A DNA stretch of 64,000 bases, taken from the NCBI RefSeq assembly GCF_001941945.1, contig NZ_CP015583.1, positions 2,177,501 through 2,241,500 of the forward strand. The letters run 5' to 3'. The notes under the pieces were generated by a model. The model saw only the letters and a program-made list of their open reading frames with translations. It had not been told where the DNA came from and made no database searches. A program made the position numbers and the translations under genes. Below, one piece after another: positions 26,397-35,219 of the stretch; position 1 is the first letter of the stretch, and the number at the start of each line of letters is the position of its first letter. Source of the DNA: Roseomonas gilardii. Its GTDB lineage: Bacteria; Pseudomonadota; Alphaproteobacteria; Acetobacterales; Acetobacteraceae.

Positions 26397-27509
26397 TCAG
26401 AGCGTGCCGGGCTCCGCCACCGGGGGCGCGGCGGGCGCGGCGCCCAGGGCGGGCAGGACCGCCTCGGCCAGCAGTGCGTGCAGGGCCCCGGTATGGGCCC
26501 TGTCGCGCGGTCCGCTGGATTCCGAGGTCATCACCACGGTCGCGGCGAGTTCCGGCAGCACGAAGAGGAACTGGCCGCCATAGCCCCAGGCGAAGAGGTT
26601 GCGCGACGGACCGGCCTGCCCGATCCACCAGCCGAGGCCGTAGAGCTGGCCGCTCCAGGGCGAACGGGTGCGGGGTGTCCAGGAATCCGCGATCCATTCC
26701 GCCGGCAGCACGCGCCGCCCCTGCCACTGGCCGTCCAGCCGCAGCATCTCCCCGATCCGCAGCAGCGCGCGCGGCGAGAGGAGCATGTCGTTGCCGCCGA
26801 AATAGATGCCCTGCGGATCGCGTGGCCAGGGCGGGATGGCGATGTCCAGCGGCCCGCCCAGCCAGTCCCGCGCGAGGTCGAGCGTGGAACGTCCCGAGGC
26901 GCGGGTGAGGACCGCCGAGAGCAGATGCGTGTCGCCGGTGGAATAGCGCATCGCCCCGCCCGGCTCTTCCTCGAAGGGGCGCGAGAGGATGTGGCGTACC
27001 CAGTTCCGGCTGCTGGCGAAGGCGCCGTAATTCTCGCCCGAGGTGCGCTCCAGCCCCGCGCGCATGGAGAGCAGGTGCTCCAGGGTGATGTCGCGCACGC
27101 GCGGATCGGCCTCCGCCGGTACGAGGCCGCCGAGCACCGGCGCCACGGGCTGGTCCAGCCCGCGCAGCACGCCGCGCGCCAGGGCCGCGCCCACCAGCAG
27201 CGACAGGACCGATTTGGAGACGGATTTCACGTTCACCGGACGGTCCGGGCCGGGGCCGCGGAAGCCTTCCTCCAGCAGGGTCCGGCCTTCCTGTGCCACG
27301 ATCAGCGTGTGCAGCTTCGGCATGGCGTCCGCGCCCTGGCGCAGCGCCTCCAGGGCGGCGGCACGGCCCGGGGCCAGACCTGGGGCCAGACCTGGGGCCA
27401 GACCTTGGGCCAGGCCCGGACGCGGCAGGAAGGGCGCCAGGCCGAGCGCCAGCGGGACACCCAGGAGCGGCGGCCCCAGCATGGCGCGTCGCGACAGGAG
27501 GATCGGCAT
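26397..27509 (-). CDS. Exported serine hydrolase, beta-lactamase class C / esterase fold
   Basis: A 370-residue protein with a Tat-like signal (LSRRAMLGPPLLG plus hydrophobic run) and the penicillin-binding-like serine hydrolase fold. The nucleophile motif SVSK lies near residue 96, the second motif Y-S-T near 190, and WGYGGQ near 325 stands where the third motif is expected. Such proteins include esterases, D-aminopeptidases and PBP-like enzymes, so beta-lactam hydrolysis is not implied. Between signal and domain is a short LAPG tandem repeat, encoded by three identical 12-bp units. Confidence 0.82.
   Translation of the reverse strand: MPILLSRRAMLGPPLLGVPLALGLAPFLPRPGLAQGLAPGLAPGLAPGRAAALEALRQGADAMPKLHTLIVAQEGRTLLEEGFRGPGPDRPVNVKSVSKSVLSLLVGAALARGVLRGLDQPVAPVLGGLVPAEADPRVRDITLEHLLSMRAGLERTSGENYGAFASSRNWVRHILSRPFEEEPGGAMRYSTGDTHLLSAVLTRASGRSTLDLARDWLGGPLDIAIPPWPRDPQGIYFGGNDMLLSPRALLRIGEMLRLDGQWQGRRVLPAEWIADSWTPRTRSPWSGQLYGLGWWIGQAGPSRNLFAWGYGGQFLFVLPELAATVVMTSESSGPRDRAHTGALHALLAEAVLPALGAAPAAPPVAEPGTL
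27370..27405. repeat. Three perfect 12-bp tandem units coding for (LAPG)n
   Basis: GGGGCCAGACCT repeats three times in the coding region after the signal peptide of the serine hydrolase. Because 12 is a multiple of three, copy-number change would lengthen or shorten the linker without a frameshift. Confidence 0.85.
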
Positions 27510-27672
27510 GGGCGTGACGTGGTCCCGGCATGATGAAGGTCAATGGCTCCGCCGGAAGGGGCCGGCCCCTTGCCCCGATCTCCCGGCGCGTGCTTTCTGT
27601 GCCGCCAGAAGCGGCGAAGCCGCCATGCCAGTCCCGGGCCCGATCCATTCCTGCGGTGGAGCTTCCCGAACC

Positions 27673-29259
27673 ATGTACCGACGCACCCTGCTGGCAGGGG
27701 CCGCGGCCGCTGCCGTCATGCCGCGCCCGTCGCTGGCGCAATCTGCCGGCTCCCGTGTCCTGACCTATGTGCCGCAGGCGGATCTGACGGTGATCGATCC
27801 GGTCGTGACCACCGCCTACATCACCCGCACGCATGGGCTGATGATCTGGGACCAGCTCTACGGGCTGGACGCGCAGCTCAAGCCGCAGCCGCAGATGGTC
27901 GAGGGCCACAAGGTCGAGAATGACGGCAGGCTCTGGACCTTCCGCCTGCGCGACGGGCTGCGGTTCCATGACGGCGAGCCGGTGCGCGGGCGCGACTGCA
28001 TTGCCTCGATCCGGCGCTGGGCGCAGCGGGATTCGCTGGGCGGCGCGCTGATGGCGCGCACCGAGGAGATGACGGCCCCCGACGACCGCAGCTTCGTGAT
28101 CCGCCTCAAGCGCCCCTTCGGCGCGATGCTGGACACGCTGGCCAAGGTCGGGCCGCCGGCGCTGCTGATCATGCCCGAGCGCCTGGCGCAGACCGATCCG
28201 GCGGTGCAGATCAAGGAGGTGATCGGCTCCGGCCCCTTCCGCTGGAAGGCCGATGAGCGCGTGGTCGGCGCCCGCGTGGTCTATGAGAGGAACCGGGACT
28301 ACGTGCCGCGCGAGGGTGGCGCCGTCGAATGGGGCGCCGGGCCGAAGATCGTGAACTTCGACCGCGTCGAATGGAACGTGATGCCCGACCCCGGCACCGC
28401 CACCGCCGCGTTGCAGAATGGCGAGGTGGACTGGTGGGAGAACCCGCCGAACGACCTGCTGCCGATCCTGGAAGGCAATCGCGGCATCCGGACGGAGGTG
28501 GCGACGCCGCTGGGCACGTTGGGCACCGGCTGCTTCAACCACCTGTATCCGCCCTTCGACAAGGCCGCGGTCCGCCGCGTCGTCCTGCGCGCCATGTCGC
28601 AGGAGGATTTCATGACCGCCGCCGCGGGCACCGACCCTTCGCTGTGGAAGGCCGGGATCGGCATCTTCGCCCCGGGCTCGCCGATGGCCAACGACACGGA
28701 CCTGTCGGTGATCACCGGCAAGCGGGACATGACGGCGCTGAAGCGCGAGCTGGTCGAGGCGGGCTACAAGGGCGAGCGCGTGGTGCTGATGGCGCCGAGC
28801 GACAACCCCGTCCTCGCCGCGCTGGGCGAGGTCTGCAACGACCTGCTGCGCCGCCTCGGGATGAATGTGGACTATGTCGTTTCCGACTGGGGCACGCTGG
28901 TGCAGCGCCGTGCCAGCAAGGATTCCCCCGAGAAGGGCGGCTGGAGCATGTTCAACACCACCTGGGCCGGACTCGACATGGTGAACCCGGCGGTGACGCA
29001 GGTGCTCCGCTGCGGCGGCAGCAAGAGCGGCTTCTTCGGCTGGCCGGACATCCCGGAGATCGAGCGGCTGAAGGAGGCCTGGCTCGACGCGCCGGACCTG
29101 GAGACGCAGAAGAAGATCGCGGGCGACATCCAGCGCGTGGCCTTCCAGGAGGTGCCGTTCCTGCCCACCGGCCAGTATCTCTACAAGACCGCCTATCGCA
29201 GCAATCTCCGCGACGTGCCGAAGGGACTCTTTGTCTTCTGGGGCATCAAGCGCGCCTGA
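27673..29259 (+). CDS. ABC transporter substrate-binding protein, peptide/opine type (family 5)
   Basis: A 528-residue periplasmic binding protein of SBP family 5. The N-terminus is a Tat-like signal (MYRRTLLAGAAAAAVMPRPSLAQ). The mature part shows WTFRLRDGLRFHDGEPV near residue 90 and a C-terminal VPFLPTGQYLYK segment. It is followed after 17 nt by an M20 amidohydrolase gene, which suggests uptake of a peptide, opine or N-acyl amino acid that is then hydrolysed. No permease or ATPase lies beside it, so those are elsewhere or shared. Confidence 0.88.
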   Translation: MYRRTLLAGAAAAAVMPRPSLAQSAGSRVLTYVPQADLTVIDPVVTTAYITRTHGLMIWDQLYGLDAQLKPQPQMVEGHKVENDGRLWTFRLRDGLRFHDGEPVRGRDCIASIRRWAQRDSLGGALMARTEEMTAPDDRSFVIRLKRPFGAMLDTLAKVGPPALLIMPERLAQTDPAVQIKEVIGSGPFRWKADERVVGARVVYERNRDYVPREGGAVEWGAGPKIVNFDRVEWNVMPDPGTATAALQNGEVDWWENPPNDLLPILEGNRGIRTEVATPLGTLGTGCFNHLYPPFDKAAVRRVVLRAMSQEDFMTAAAGTDPSLWKAGIGIFAPGSPMANDTDLSVITGKRDMTALKRELVEAGYKGERVVLMAPSDNPVLAALGEVCNDLLRRLGMNVDYVVSDWGTLVQRRASKDSPEKGGWSMFNTTWAGLDMVNPAVTQVLRCGGSKSGFFGWPDIPEIERLKEAWLDAPDLETQKKIAGDIQRVAFQEVPFLPTGQYLYKTAYRSNLRDVPKGLFVFWGIKRA

Positions 29260-29276
29260 GACCGGAAACAGACACG

Positions 29277-30449
29277 ATGACCGCGTTCGAGAGAATCAAG
29301 GCCTACCAGCCCGAGCTGGAGGCGATCCGCCACGACCTGCACATGCATCCCGAGCTGGGTCTGGAGGAGCACCGCACCGCGGATATCGTGGCGCGGAAGC
29401 TGGAGGAATGGGGGATCGAGGTGCATCGCGGCGTCGGCGTGACCGGCGTCGTCGGCGTGCTGCGCTCCGGCAACGGGCAGCAGTCCATCGGCCTGCGCGC
29501 CGACATGGACGCGCTGCCGATGCAGGAGATGACGGACCTGCCCTATGCCTCCACCGTGCCGAACAAGATGCATGCCTGCGGTCATGACGGCCACACCACC
29601 ATGCTGCTGGGCGCGGCGCGGTATCTGGCCGAGACGCGGAACTTCAACGGCACGGTGAACTTCATCTTCCAGCCGGGCGAGGAAGGCTGCGGTGGCGCGC
29701 TGGCGATGCTGGAGGACAAGCTGTTCGAGCGTTTCCCCTGCGACCGCATCTTCGGCATGCACAACCACACCGGCATGGCGGTCGGCACCTTCGCGGTGCG
29801 CAACGGCCCGGCCATGGCGGGCGGCGCCTTCTTCGACATCACCATCGGCGGCAAGGGCTCGCATGGCGCGCGGCCGGAGGGCAGCATCGACCCGGTGCTG
29901 ACCGCCTGCCACATCGCCACCGCGCTGCAATCCATCGTCTCGCGCAACCTCTCGCCGCGCGAACAGGCGGTGGTGAGCGTGACAAAGGTGCAGGGTGGCG
30001 ACGCCTATAACGTCATTCCGCAGACGGCCACGATCTCCGGCACGGCGCGCTTCTTCTCGCGCGAGGTGGGCCAGCAGATCGAGGAGGCGATGCGCCGGCT
30101 GTCCGACGGCATCGCCACAGGCTTCGGCGCCACGGCGAGCGTGGAGTGGCGGCTGATCTTCGCCCCCACGGTCAACACGGCGGAGCATGTGGACAGCGTG
30201 ATCGCCGCCGCGAAGGACCTGGTCGGCGAGGAGAAGCTGACCGTCGGCAAGCCGCCGGTGATGGGGTCGGAGGACTTCTCCTTCATGCTGGAGAAGGTGC
30301 CGGGCGCCTATCTGAACGTGGGCAACGGGGAGGAAGGCTTCTCGCCGCACCACCCGGGCTACAAGTTCGACGACGCCTCGATCCCCTATGGCTCCGCCAT
30401 GTATGCGCGGCTGGTCGAGATGGGGATGCCGAAGGGCATCGAGGGCTGA
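29277..30449 (+). CDS. M20 family amidohydrolase (hippurate hydrolase / N-acyl amino acid amidase-like)
   Basis: A 390-residue metal-dependent amidohydrolase. Motifs: RHDLHMHPELGLEEHRT near residue 18, the di-metal site ACGHDGHTTM near 100 and PGEEGCGGA, then the dimerisation domain (GKGSHGARPEGSIDP) and a final His in SPHHPGYKF. It probably cleaves an N-acyl amino acid or dipeptide in the cytosol. The ATG at 29277 is 17 nt after the binding-protein stop, so the two genes form an operon. The exact substrate is open. Confidence 0.9.
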   Translation: MTAFERIKAYQPELEAIRHDLHMHPELGLEEHRTADIVARKLEEWGIEVHRGVGVTGVVGVLRSGNGQQSIGLRADMDALPMQEMTDLPYASTVPNKMHACGHDGHTTMLLGAARYLAETRNFNGTVNFIFQPGEEGCGGALAMLEDKLFERFPCDRIFGMHNHTGMAVGTFAVRNGPAMAGGAFFDITIGGKGSHGARPEGSIDPVLTACHIATALQSIVSRNLSPREQAVVSVTKVQGGDAYNVIPQTATISGTARFFSREVGQQIEEAMRRLSDGIATGFGATASVEWRLIFAPTVNTAEHVDSVIAAAKDLVGEEKLTVGKPPVMGSEDFSFMLEKVPGAYLNVGNGEEGFSPHHPGYKFDDASIPYGSAMYARLVEMGMPKGIEG

Positions 30450-30465
30450 CAGGAAGGCGGTGGGC

Positions 30466-31341
30466 TCAGCCCGCCGCCACGCCGTCCGCCTGCCGGTCCA
30501 GATGCGCCGGCAGGCCCTCCGGCAGCTTCAGGCGGTGGGCCAGCGCCTCCAGATAGGCGCGTTCCGCCGGCTGGTCCGGATCGACCGCGAGGCGGGAGGC
30601 GAGGTAGAGCTCCGCCGCCTGCTCCGGCGTGCCGGCGGAGGCGGCGACCTCCGCGACGCCGGCTGGCGCCGACAGCGCGTCGAAGACGAAGCCCTTGGCC
30701 TCGGCATCCAGCCCGGCCTCCTCCACCTTGGCGAAGATCCGGCGCTGCTCCTCCGCGTCGATATGGCCGTCCGCCTTGGCGGCGGCGATCATGGCGCGGA
30801 TGAGCGCCAGTTCGAAGGGTTGCCCATCCGGGGAGGGCTGCGCGGCGGGGAGGAAACGCTGTTCCACCCGTTCCGCCTCCTGCGGCGTGGCCAGGGGCGC
30901 CTGGGCGGGCGCCTGGCCCTTCTGCCAGTTCTCGTAGGCCCGGCTGGCCAGGGCGCCGAGCAGCGCGGCGCCGCCATGGGTGAGCGCACGGTTCAGCCCG
31001 CTCTTCTTCTTTCCGCCGCCGACCAGCAGGCCGAGCAGCCCGCCCGCCACGCCGCCCGCCGCGAGCCCGCCCTTGCCGGACTGGCCCATCGCCTGCCGCG
31101 CGGCATCGGCCAACCCGCCCAGGGAGTTGCCCATGGAACCGCCCGAGAAAACGCCGGGAAGATTCGGGCCGGAGCCCGCCGTGGAGGTGCCACCCGGGTT
31201 GGTCCAGGGCGAATGGCCGCCCTGGCGCGGCGCCGGCTCAGTGCCGCGCGCGGGCGTGGAGCCCCCGGCCATCTGGCGCAGCGCCCCGGCGGCGCCACCC
31301 TGGCCGAGGAAACGGTCGAGAAGGTTCTTGGCGTCGATCAT
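30466..31341 (-). CDS. DUF533 (YebE/TerB-like) membrane-associated protein
   Basis: A 291-residue protein. It begins with a short helical segment (MIDAKNLLDRFLGQ), then a Gly/Ser/Pro-rich linker, a Gly-rich hydrophobic patch (GGVAGGLLGLLVGG) that may insert in the membrane, and a C-terminal TerB-like helical domain with MIAAAKADGHIDAEEQRRIF, which recalls metal-binding acidic motifs of that family. Its role is unknown. The ATG at 31341 was preferred to 31350. It converges with the M20 gene; an imperfect hairpin lies between the stops. Confidence 0.8.
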   Translation of the reverse strand: MIDAKNLLDRFLGQGGAAGALRQMAGGSTPARGTEPAPRQGGHSPWTNPGGTSTAGSGPNLPGVFSGGSMGNSLGGLADAARQAMGQSGKGGLAAGGVAGGLLGLLVGGGKKKSGLNRALTHGGAALLGALASRAYENWQKGQAPAQAPLATPQEAERVEQRFLPAAQPSPDGQPFELALIRAMIAAAKADGHIDAEEQRRIFAKVEEAGLDAEAKGFVFDALSAPAGVAEVAASAGTPEQAAELYLASRLAVDPDQPAERAYLEALAHRLKLPEGLPAHLDRQADGVAAG

Positions 31342-31422
31342 GCGCCCCATGTCGGGACCGGGCGGGGCCGCCGCAAGATGGACGATCGTTCATGTGATCG
31401 ATTCCGCCCGAAGGCGGTGGCT

Positions 31423-31926
31423 TCAGGCGAAGAAATCCGGCCAGGAGGTCGGCTTCGGCGCCGCGCCGCGCAGGCTGGCCTGGATCTCGGCATCCAGCGC
31501 CTGGAGGAAGCGGGAACGCTGCTTCGCGCCGAAGCTCCCGTGTCCCCGCGTTTCCACGCCGAGCTCCCGGAGGTGGCGCGACACCTCCCGGCCCGCCAGG
31601 GCCTGGCCGATATTGTCCTCGTTCCAGACCGTGCCGCTGGGCGCCACCGCCCGCGCGCCCGCCTTCAGGCAGCGGGAGGCCAAGGGGATATCGGCGGTGA
31701 CGCAGACATCGCCGGGGCGGATATGTTCCGCGATCCAGTCGTCCGCGACATCCGCGCCGGCCTCCACGATCACGCGGCGGATGTCCGGCGATTCCGGAAG
31801 CCGCACGCCCCGCGCGCCGTTGGAGACCACATGTGTCACCAGCCCGAGGCGCGCGGCGGTGCGGAAGACCTCGTCGCGCACCGGGCAGGCATCGCCATCC
31901 ACGAAGATCTCGGGCCGGGCCTCCAT
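31423..31926 (-). CDS. YaiI/YqxD family (UPF0178) protein
   Basis: A 167-residue cytosolic protein of the DUF188 family. The conserved N-terminal IFVDGDACPV and the later VWNEDNIGQALAGREVSRHLRE are diagnostic. The fold resembles PIN/NYN nucleases, but no activity is established. Its ATG lies 2 nt after the SDR stop, so it is the second gene of an SDR-yaiI operon. Confidence 0.88.
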   Translation of the reverse strand: MEARPEIFVDGDACPVRDEVFRTAARLGLVTHVVSNGARGVRLPESPDIRRVIVEAGADVADDWIAEHIRPGDVCVTADIPLASRCLKAGARAVAPSGTVWNEDNIGQALAGREVSRHLRELGVETRGHGSFGAKQRSRFLQALDAEIQASLRGAAPKPTSWPDFFA

Positions 31927-31928
31927 CC

Positions 31929-32717
31929 TCAGGTGCTCAGCGTCGCGCCGCCATCGAGCCGGACGATACAGCCGGTGAGATAGGCGGCCTTGTCGGAGGC
32001 CAGGAAGGCCGCCATCGGCCCGTACTCGTCCGGCTCGCCCATGCGGCCGGCGGGGATGGTCTTGGCGCGGGCTTCGATCACCTCGTCCAGGCTCTTGCCG
32101 GTCTTCTTCGCCGCCGCTTCGGCGGTTTCCGTCGTGCGGTCGGTGCGGAAGGCGCCAGGGGCCAGGATGTTGCAGGTGATCCCCTCCCCCGCCACCTCGG
32201 CCGAGAGGGTCTTGTTCCAGCCTGCCAGCGCGGCGCGCAGCGTGTTGGAGATGGCAAGGTTGGCGATCGGCTGCTCGATGCCGATGCTGCCCACCGAGAT
32301 GATCCGGCCCCAGCGGCGCTCCCGCATCCCGGGCAGGAGGCGGTTGGCGACCTGGATCGGCGAGAGCACGGCCGGGCGGAACCACTTCTCCAGCATTTCC
32401 GGCGTCAGCCCCAGCGCCGTGCTGGGCGGCGGGCCCCCATGGTTCAGGAAGAGGATGTCCACCCCGCCCAGCGCCGCCAGGGCGCCATCGGCCAGGGCAT
32501 CCATGTCGGCTGCCTTCGCGACATCGGCGGGGATGCCCAGGGCCTTCGGCGCGCCGAGGGAGCGCAGCGAATCGCAGACCCTGTCCAGGCTCGCCTGCTC
32601 GCGGCCGGAAATGGCGATCGCCACGCCTTCCGCCGCCAGGGCTTCCGCCACCGAGCGGCCCAGGCCCTTGGAGGCGCCCATCACCAGCGCCCGCTTGCCC
32701 CGCAGACCGAGATCCAT
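31929..32717 (-). CDS. SDR-family protein with altered active site
   Basis: A 262-residue Rossmann-fold protein with the cofactor motif GASKGLGRSVA (near residue 14), an NHGG in place of NNAG, and a conserved SVGS serine. The usual catalytic YxxxK is not there: the aligned segment reads SNTLRAALAG, with Ser and Arg at the Tyr and Lys positions. The C-terminus (YLTGCIVRLDGGAT) is normal. It belongs to a divergent SDR subgroup often called FabG-like; the reaction is uncertain and may not be a classical dehydrogenation. It heads the operon with yaiI. Confidence 0.82.
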   Translation of the reverse strand: MDLGLRGKRALVMGASKGLGRSVAEALAAEGVAIAISGREQASLDRVCDSLRSLGAPKALGIPADVAKAADMDALADGALAALGGVDILFLNHGGPPPSTALGLTPEMLEKWFRPAVLSPIQVANRLLPGMRERRWGRIISVGSIGIEQPIANLAISNTLRAALAGWNKTLSAEVAGEGITCNILAPGAFRTDRTTETAEAAAKKTGKSLDEVIEARAKTIPAGRMGEPDEYGPMAAFLASDKAAYLTGCIVRLDGGATLST

Positions 32718-32852
32718 CGGCTTCTCCCTTCCCGTCAGGATTCGCCGGGAAGCTGGACCGCCGGCCGCGCCAAGGCAAGCCGCCGCCCGGCCTGGAACAG
32801 GGCGGCCCCGGAGTCCATGCTGCGCGCCGGACCCTTCGGGAAGGAACCCGCC

Positions 32853-33818
32853 ATGGCAAAGCCCAGCATCCTGCTCACCCGCCACTATCCCCCTGCCGTG
32901 ATGGAGCGCGCCGCACGGGACTATGCCTGCGTGACGCGGGCGGAGGATGGCGGGCTGACGGGGGCGGAACTGTGCCGCCTCGCGGCGGGGGTGGAGGGCA
33001 TCCTCTGCGCCGCGGGTGATCCGATGGATGGGGCCACCATCGCGGCCCTGCCGGACAGCGTGCGGGTCCTGGCCACCTTCAGCGTCGGCACCGACCATAT
33101 CGACCTGGAGGCCGCGCGGCGCCGGGGAATCGCGGTGACGAACACCCCCGACGTGCTGAGCGTGGCCACGGCGGAGATCGCCATGCTGCTGGTCCTGATG
33201 TGCGCCCGCCGCGCCGGGGAGGCGGAGCGGATGGTGCGGGCGCGGGAATGGGTCGGCTGGTCGCCCACGCAGCTCCTCGGCGTGACGCTGGAGGGCAAGA
33301 AGCTCGGCATCCTGGGCATGGGCCGCATCGGCCAGGCGCTGGCCCGGATGGCGCGGGGCTTCGGGATGGAGATCCACTACCGCAACCGCAGCCGCCTCGC
33401 CCCGGAGCAGGAGGAGGGCGCGGTCTTCCATGCCTCGGACGAGGCCTTCCTGGGCACGGTGGACGTGCTGTCCATGCATATCCCGGGCGGCACCGCGACG
33501 CGGAACTGGCTCGATGCCGGGCGGATCGCGCAGCTCCACAAGGGCGCCATCGTGGTGAACACGGGCCGGGGCAGCACGGTGGACGATGCCGCGCTCTGCG
33601 CCGCGCTGCATGCGGGGCATCTGCGCGCCGCCGGGCTCGACGTCTTCGCCGGCGAGCCGCGGATCTTCGAGGGCTATCACACCGCACCCAACGTCACCCT
33701 GCTGCCGCATCTGGGCAGCGCCACCGAGGAGACGCGCGACGCCATGGGCTTCCGCTGCCTCGACAACCTCGACGCGCTGCTGCGGCGTGGCGAGGAGCCG
33801 CCGCACCGGGTGGCCTGA
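32853..33818 (+). CDS. D-2-hydroxyacid dehydrogenase (glyoxylate/hydroxypyruvate reductase-like)
   Basis: A 321-residue NAD(P)-dependent enzyme, likely reducing glyoxylate, hydroxypyruvate or similar 2-oxoacids. It has the nucleotide motif GILGMGRIGQALA (near residue 150) and the catalytic residues Arg (NTGRGSTV), Glu (GLDVFAGEP) and His (LPHLGSA). The ATG at 32853 is preceded by AAGGAAC. It is divergent from the SDR gene with a 135-bp gap. It is one of three members of this family in the window, all with intact active sites. Confidence 0.87.
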   Translation: MAKPSILLTRHYPPAVMERAARDYACVTRAEDGGLTGAELCRLAAGVEGILCAAGDPMDGATIAALPDSVRVLATFSVGTDHIDLEAARRRGIAVTNTPDVLSVATAEIAMLLVLMCARRAGEAERMVRAREWVGWSPTQLLGVTLEGKKLGILGMGRIGQALARMARGFGMEIHYRNRSRLAPEQEEGAVFHASDEAFLGTVDVLSMHIPGGTATRNWLDAGRIAQLHKGAIVVNTGRGSTVDDAALCAALHAGHLRAAGLDVFAGEPRIFEGYHTAPNVTLLPHLGSATEETRDAMGFRCLDNLDALLRRGEEPPHRVA

Positions 33819-33935
33819 GCGGTCCGGGAAGGGCGGTGGCGGAGGCGGGCGCGTCGTTCATGACAGATCCGCGGCATGAATCCGCCGCCCGGGGGCTTGC
33901 CCTGCCTTCCGGGCTCGGCTATCCGCCCCGTCATC

Positions 33936-34026
33936 GGACAGGTGGCCGAGTGGTCGAAGGCGCGCGCCTGGAAAGTGCGTATACGTCAAAAGCGTATCGT
34001 GGGTTCGAATCCCACCCTGTCCGCCA
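33936..34026 (+). tRNA. tRNA-Ser (GGA)
   Basis: A class II tRNA of 91 nt with a long variable arm. Acceptor GGACAGG/CCTGTCC, D-arm GTGGCCGAGTGGTCGAAGGC, anticodon GGA in CCTGGAAAG, variable arm around GTATACG, T-arm GGGTTCGAATCCC, and an encoded CCA end. Confidence 0.96.
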
Positions 34027-34202
34027 GATGATCATCCGCCTCCCGCGGATCTCCCTTCCCAGCTTCCGCATGGTTTCGTTCGGCCTGTCGTAACGGAACT
34101 CGCGAATCATGCGTTGCCGGCGGCGTGCGCCCTTGCGCCAACGCTTTCCGTCGGGCTGCGTTCTCCCGGGCAGGAAAGACAGGACAGACAGGGAGAACAA
34201 CC

Positions 34203-34361
34203 ATGCGGCTGATCCTGTGCCTCGCGGCCCTTCTCATGCTGAGCGGCTGCGGGTTGGTGGCCCTGCCCTTCCGTGCCGCGGGCGATGTGGTGCAGGTGGT
34301 ACCCATCGTCGGCGGCCCTGTCGGCAAGCCGATCCATGCGGTCGGGGACGCGATCGACTGA
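34203..34361 (+). CDS. Small lipoprotein
   Basis: A 52-residue protein with a lipoprotein signal: MRLILCLAALLMLSGCG, lipobox L-S-G-C with Cys17. The short mature part (VVQVVPIVGGPVGKPIHAVGDAID) matches the pattern of the small alphaproteobacterial lipoproteins classed as DUF6726. The ATG at 34203 follows GGGAG. The function is unknown. Confidence 0.75.
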   Translation: MRLILCLAALLMLSGCGLVALPFRAAGDVVQVVPIVGGPVGKPIHAVGDAID

Positions 34362-34447
34362 GGATGCGCGCCGCTAGGCGGGGCAGCTGTCGAACGGAAC
34401 GGGTCAGCAGGCTCCGCCACCGGCATTCCGTCCCTGCCTGTCGGCCG

Positions 34448-34678
34448 TCAGTCCTGTTTCCGGTCGAGCCACTCGTTCACGGCGGCCTGGGCAGCGCCGG
34501 GGGTCGGGAAGCGAGCCCCGTCCTGTGGGTGGCCCGGCATGCGAAGGAAGTTCTGATCCGGGAACCGGTGCCCTGCCGTCTCGATCAGGGCGCCCCGATA
34601 CTCCCAGGTTGGTCCGCCCCTGAGGCCTTGGAAGGTCACAAGGCGGGCTTCGCCAGGCCCTTTGTCGTCCGATGCCAT
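34448..34678 (-). CDS. Small hypothetical protein
   Basis: A 76-residue basic protein (MASDDKGPGEARLVTFQG to NEWLDRKQD) with no signal peptide or recognised domain. The internal YRGALIETAGHRF and the C-terminal AAQAAVNEWLD helix look like a compact domain. The start at 34678 was chosen for composition; a longer in-frame extension to 34984 has atypical content and is unlikely. Confidence 0.5.
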   Translation of the reverse strand: MASDDKGPGEARLVTFQGLRGGPTWEYRGALIETAGHRFPDQNFLRMPGHPQDGARFPTPGAAQAAVNEWLDRKQD

Positions 34679-35006
34679 ACACTCACGCTGTAACTGTGGG
34701 AAAAATTCAGCACTGTCTTGGCGCAAGAGACCTCGCCCGGCGTCATCCATTTGGATGAGGCCGTACGGTCTGGGCCGTATTCCCGGGCGTGAGGCGGTAC
34801 ACGGGGTGGCGTCGGACGCGCTGCGCCGGCCGAGGGACGGACGCGAAGCATCCTGCCGCCGACGACAGCAGACGCGCAGATTCCGCCCAGGGTGTGGATC
34901 TGGAATGCCGAAAACCGCCATGCGGAGCGGTTCCGCATGAGCCGCGTGGGTGAATTTGGATTGGTTCGATTTGGTGAGGCTCAAACCGGCAGGAAACCTG
35001 CCGGAA
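34679..35006. other. Intergenic region with small hairpins
   Basis: About 330 bp without a credible gene. It holds a perfect 7-bp hairpin TCATCCA-TT-TGGATGA (34743-34758) and TACGG-N6-CCGTA (34764-34779). Either may belong to the leader of the small minus-strand gene. Confidence 0.4.
34986..35004 (-). terminator. Hairpin terminator after tRNA-Glu
   Basis: An 8-bp perfect stem CCGGCAGG/CCTGCCGG with a 3-nt loop begins 3 nt past the tRNA 3' end and is followed on the minus strand by TTTGAG. It probably ends the tRNA transcript. Confidence 0.7.
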
Positions 35007-35082
35007 TGGCGTCCCCTAGGGGATTCGAACCCCTGTTGCCGCCGTGAGAGGGCGGTGTCCTAGGCCTCTAGACGAAGGGGAC
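35007..35082 (-). tRNA. tRNA-Glu (CTC)
   Basis: A 76-nt cloverleaf on the minus strand with acceptor GTCCCCT/AGGGGAC, anticodon CTC in CCCTCTCAC, T-arm GGGGTTCGAATCCCC, and an encoded CCA end. Confidence 0.96.
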
Positions 35083-35219
35083 GTGGCCATCGGTGAGGTG
35101 GCTTCTATCGGAGCCTCCGTCGGCGATCAAGCCATCTCGGGCCGCTTATTTGCATCCCTGCCGCGCGTTGGTAGGCCTTCACGCGCCTGCCGTCCCGGGC
35201 GGGGGCCGGCGGCGCCGAT

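Noticed and set aside
26397-27509. Class C beta-lactamase resistance gene
   Set aside because: The SxxK and Y-S-T motifs also define esterases and D-aminopeptidases; the third motif is not the KTG of lactamases.
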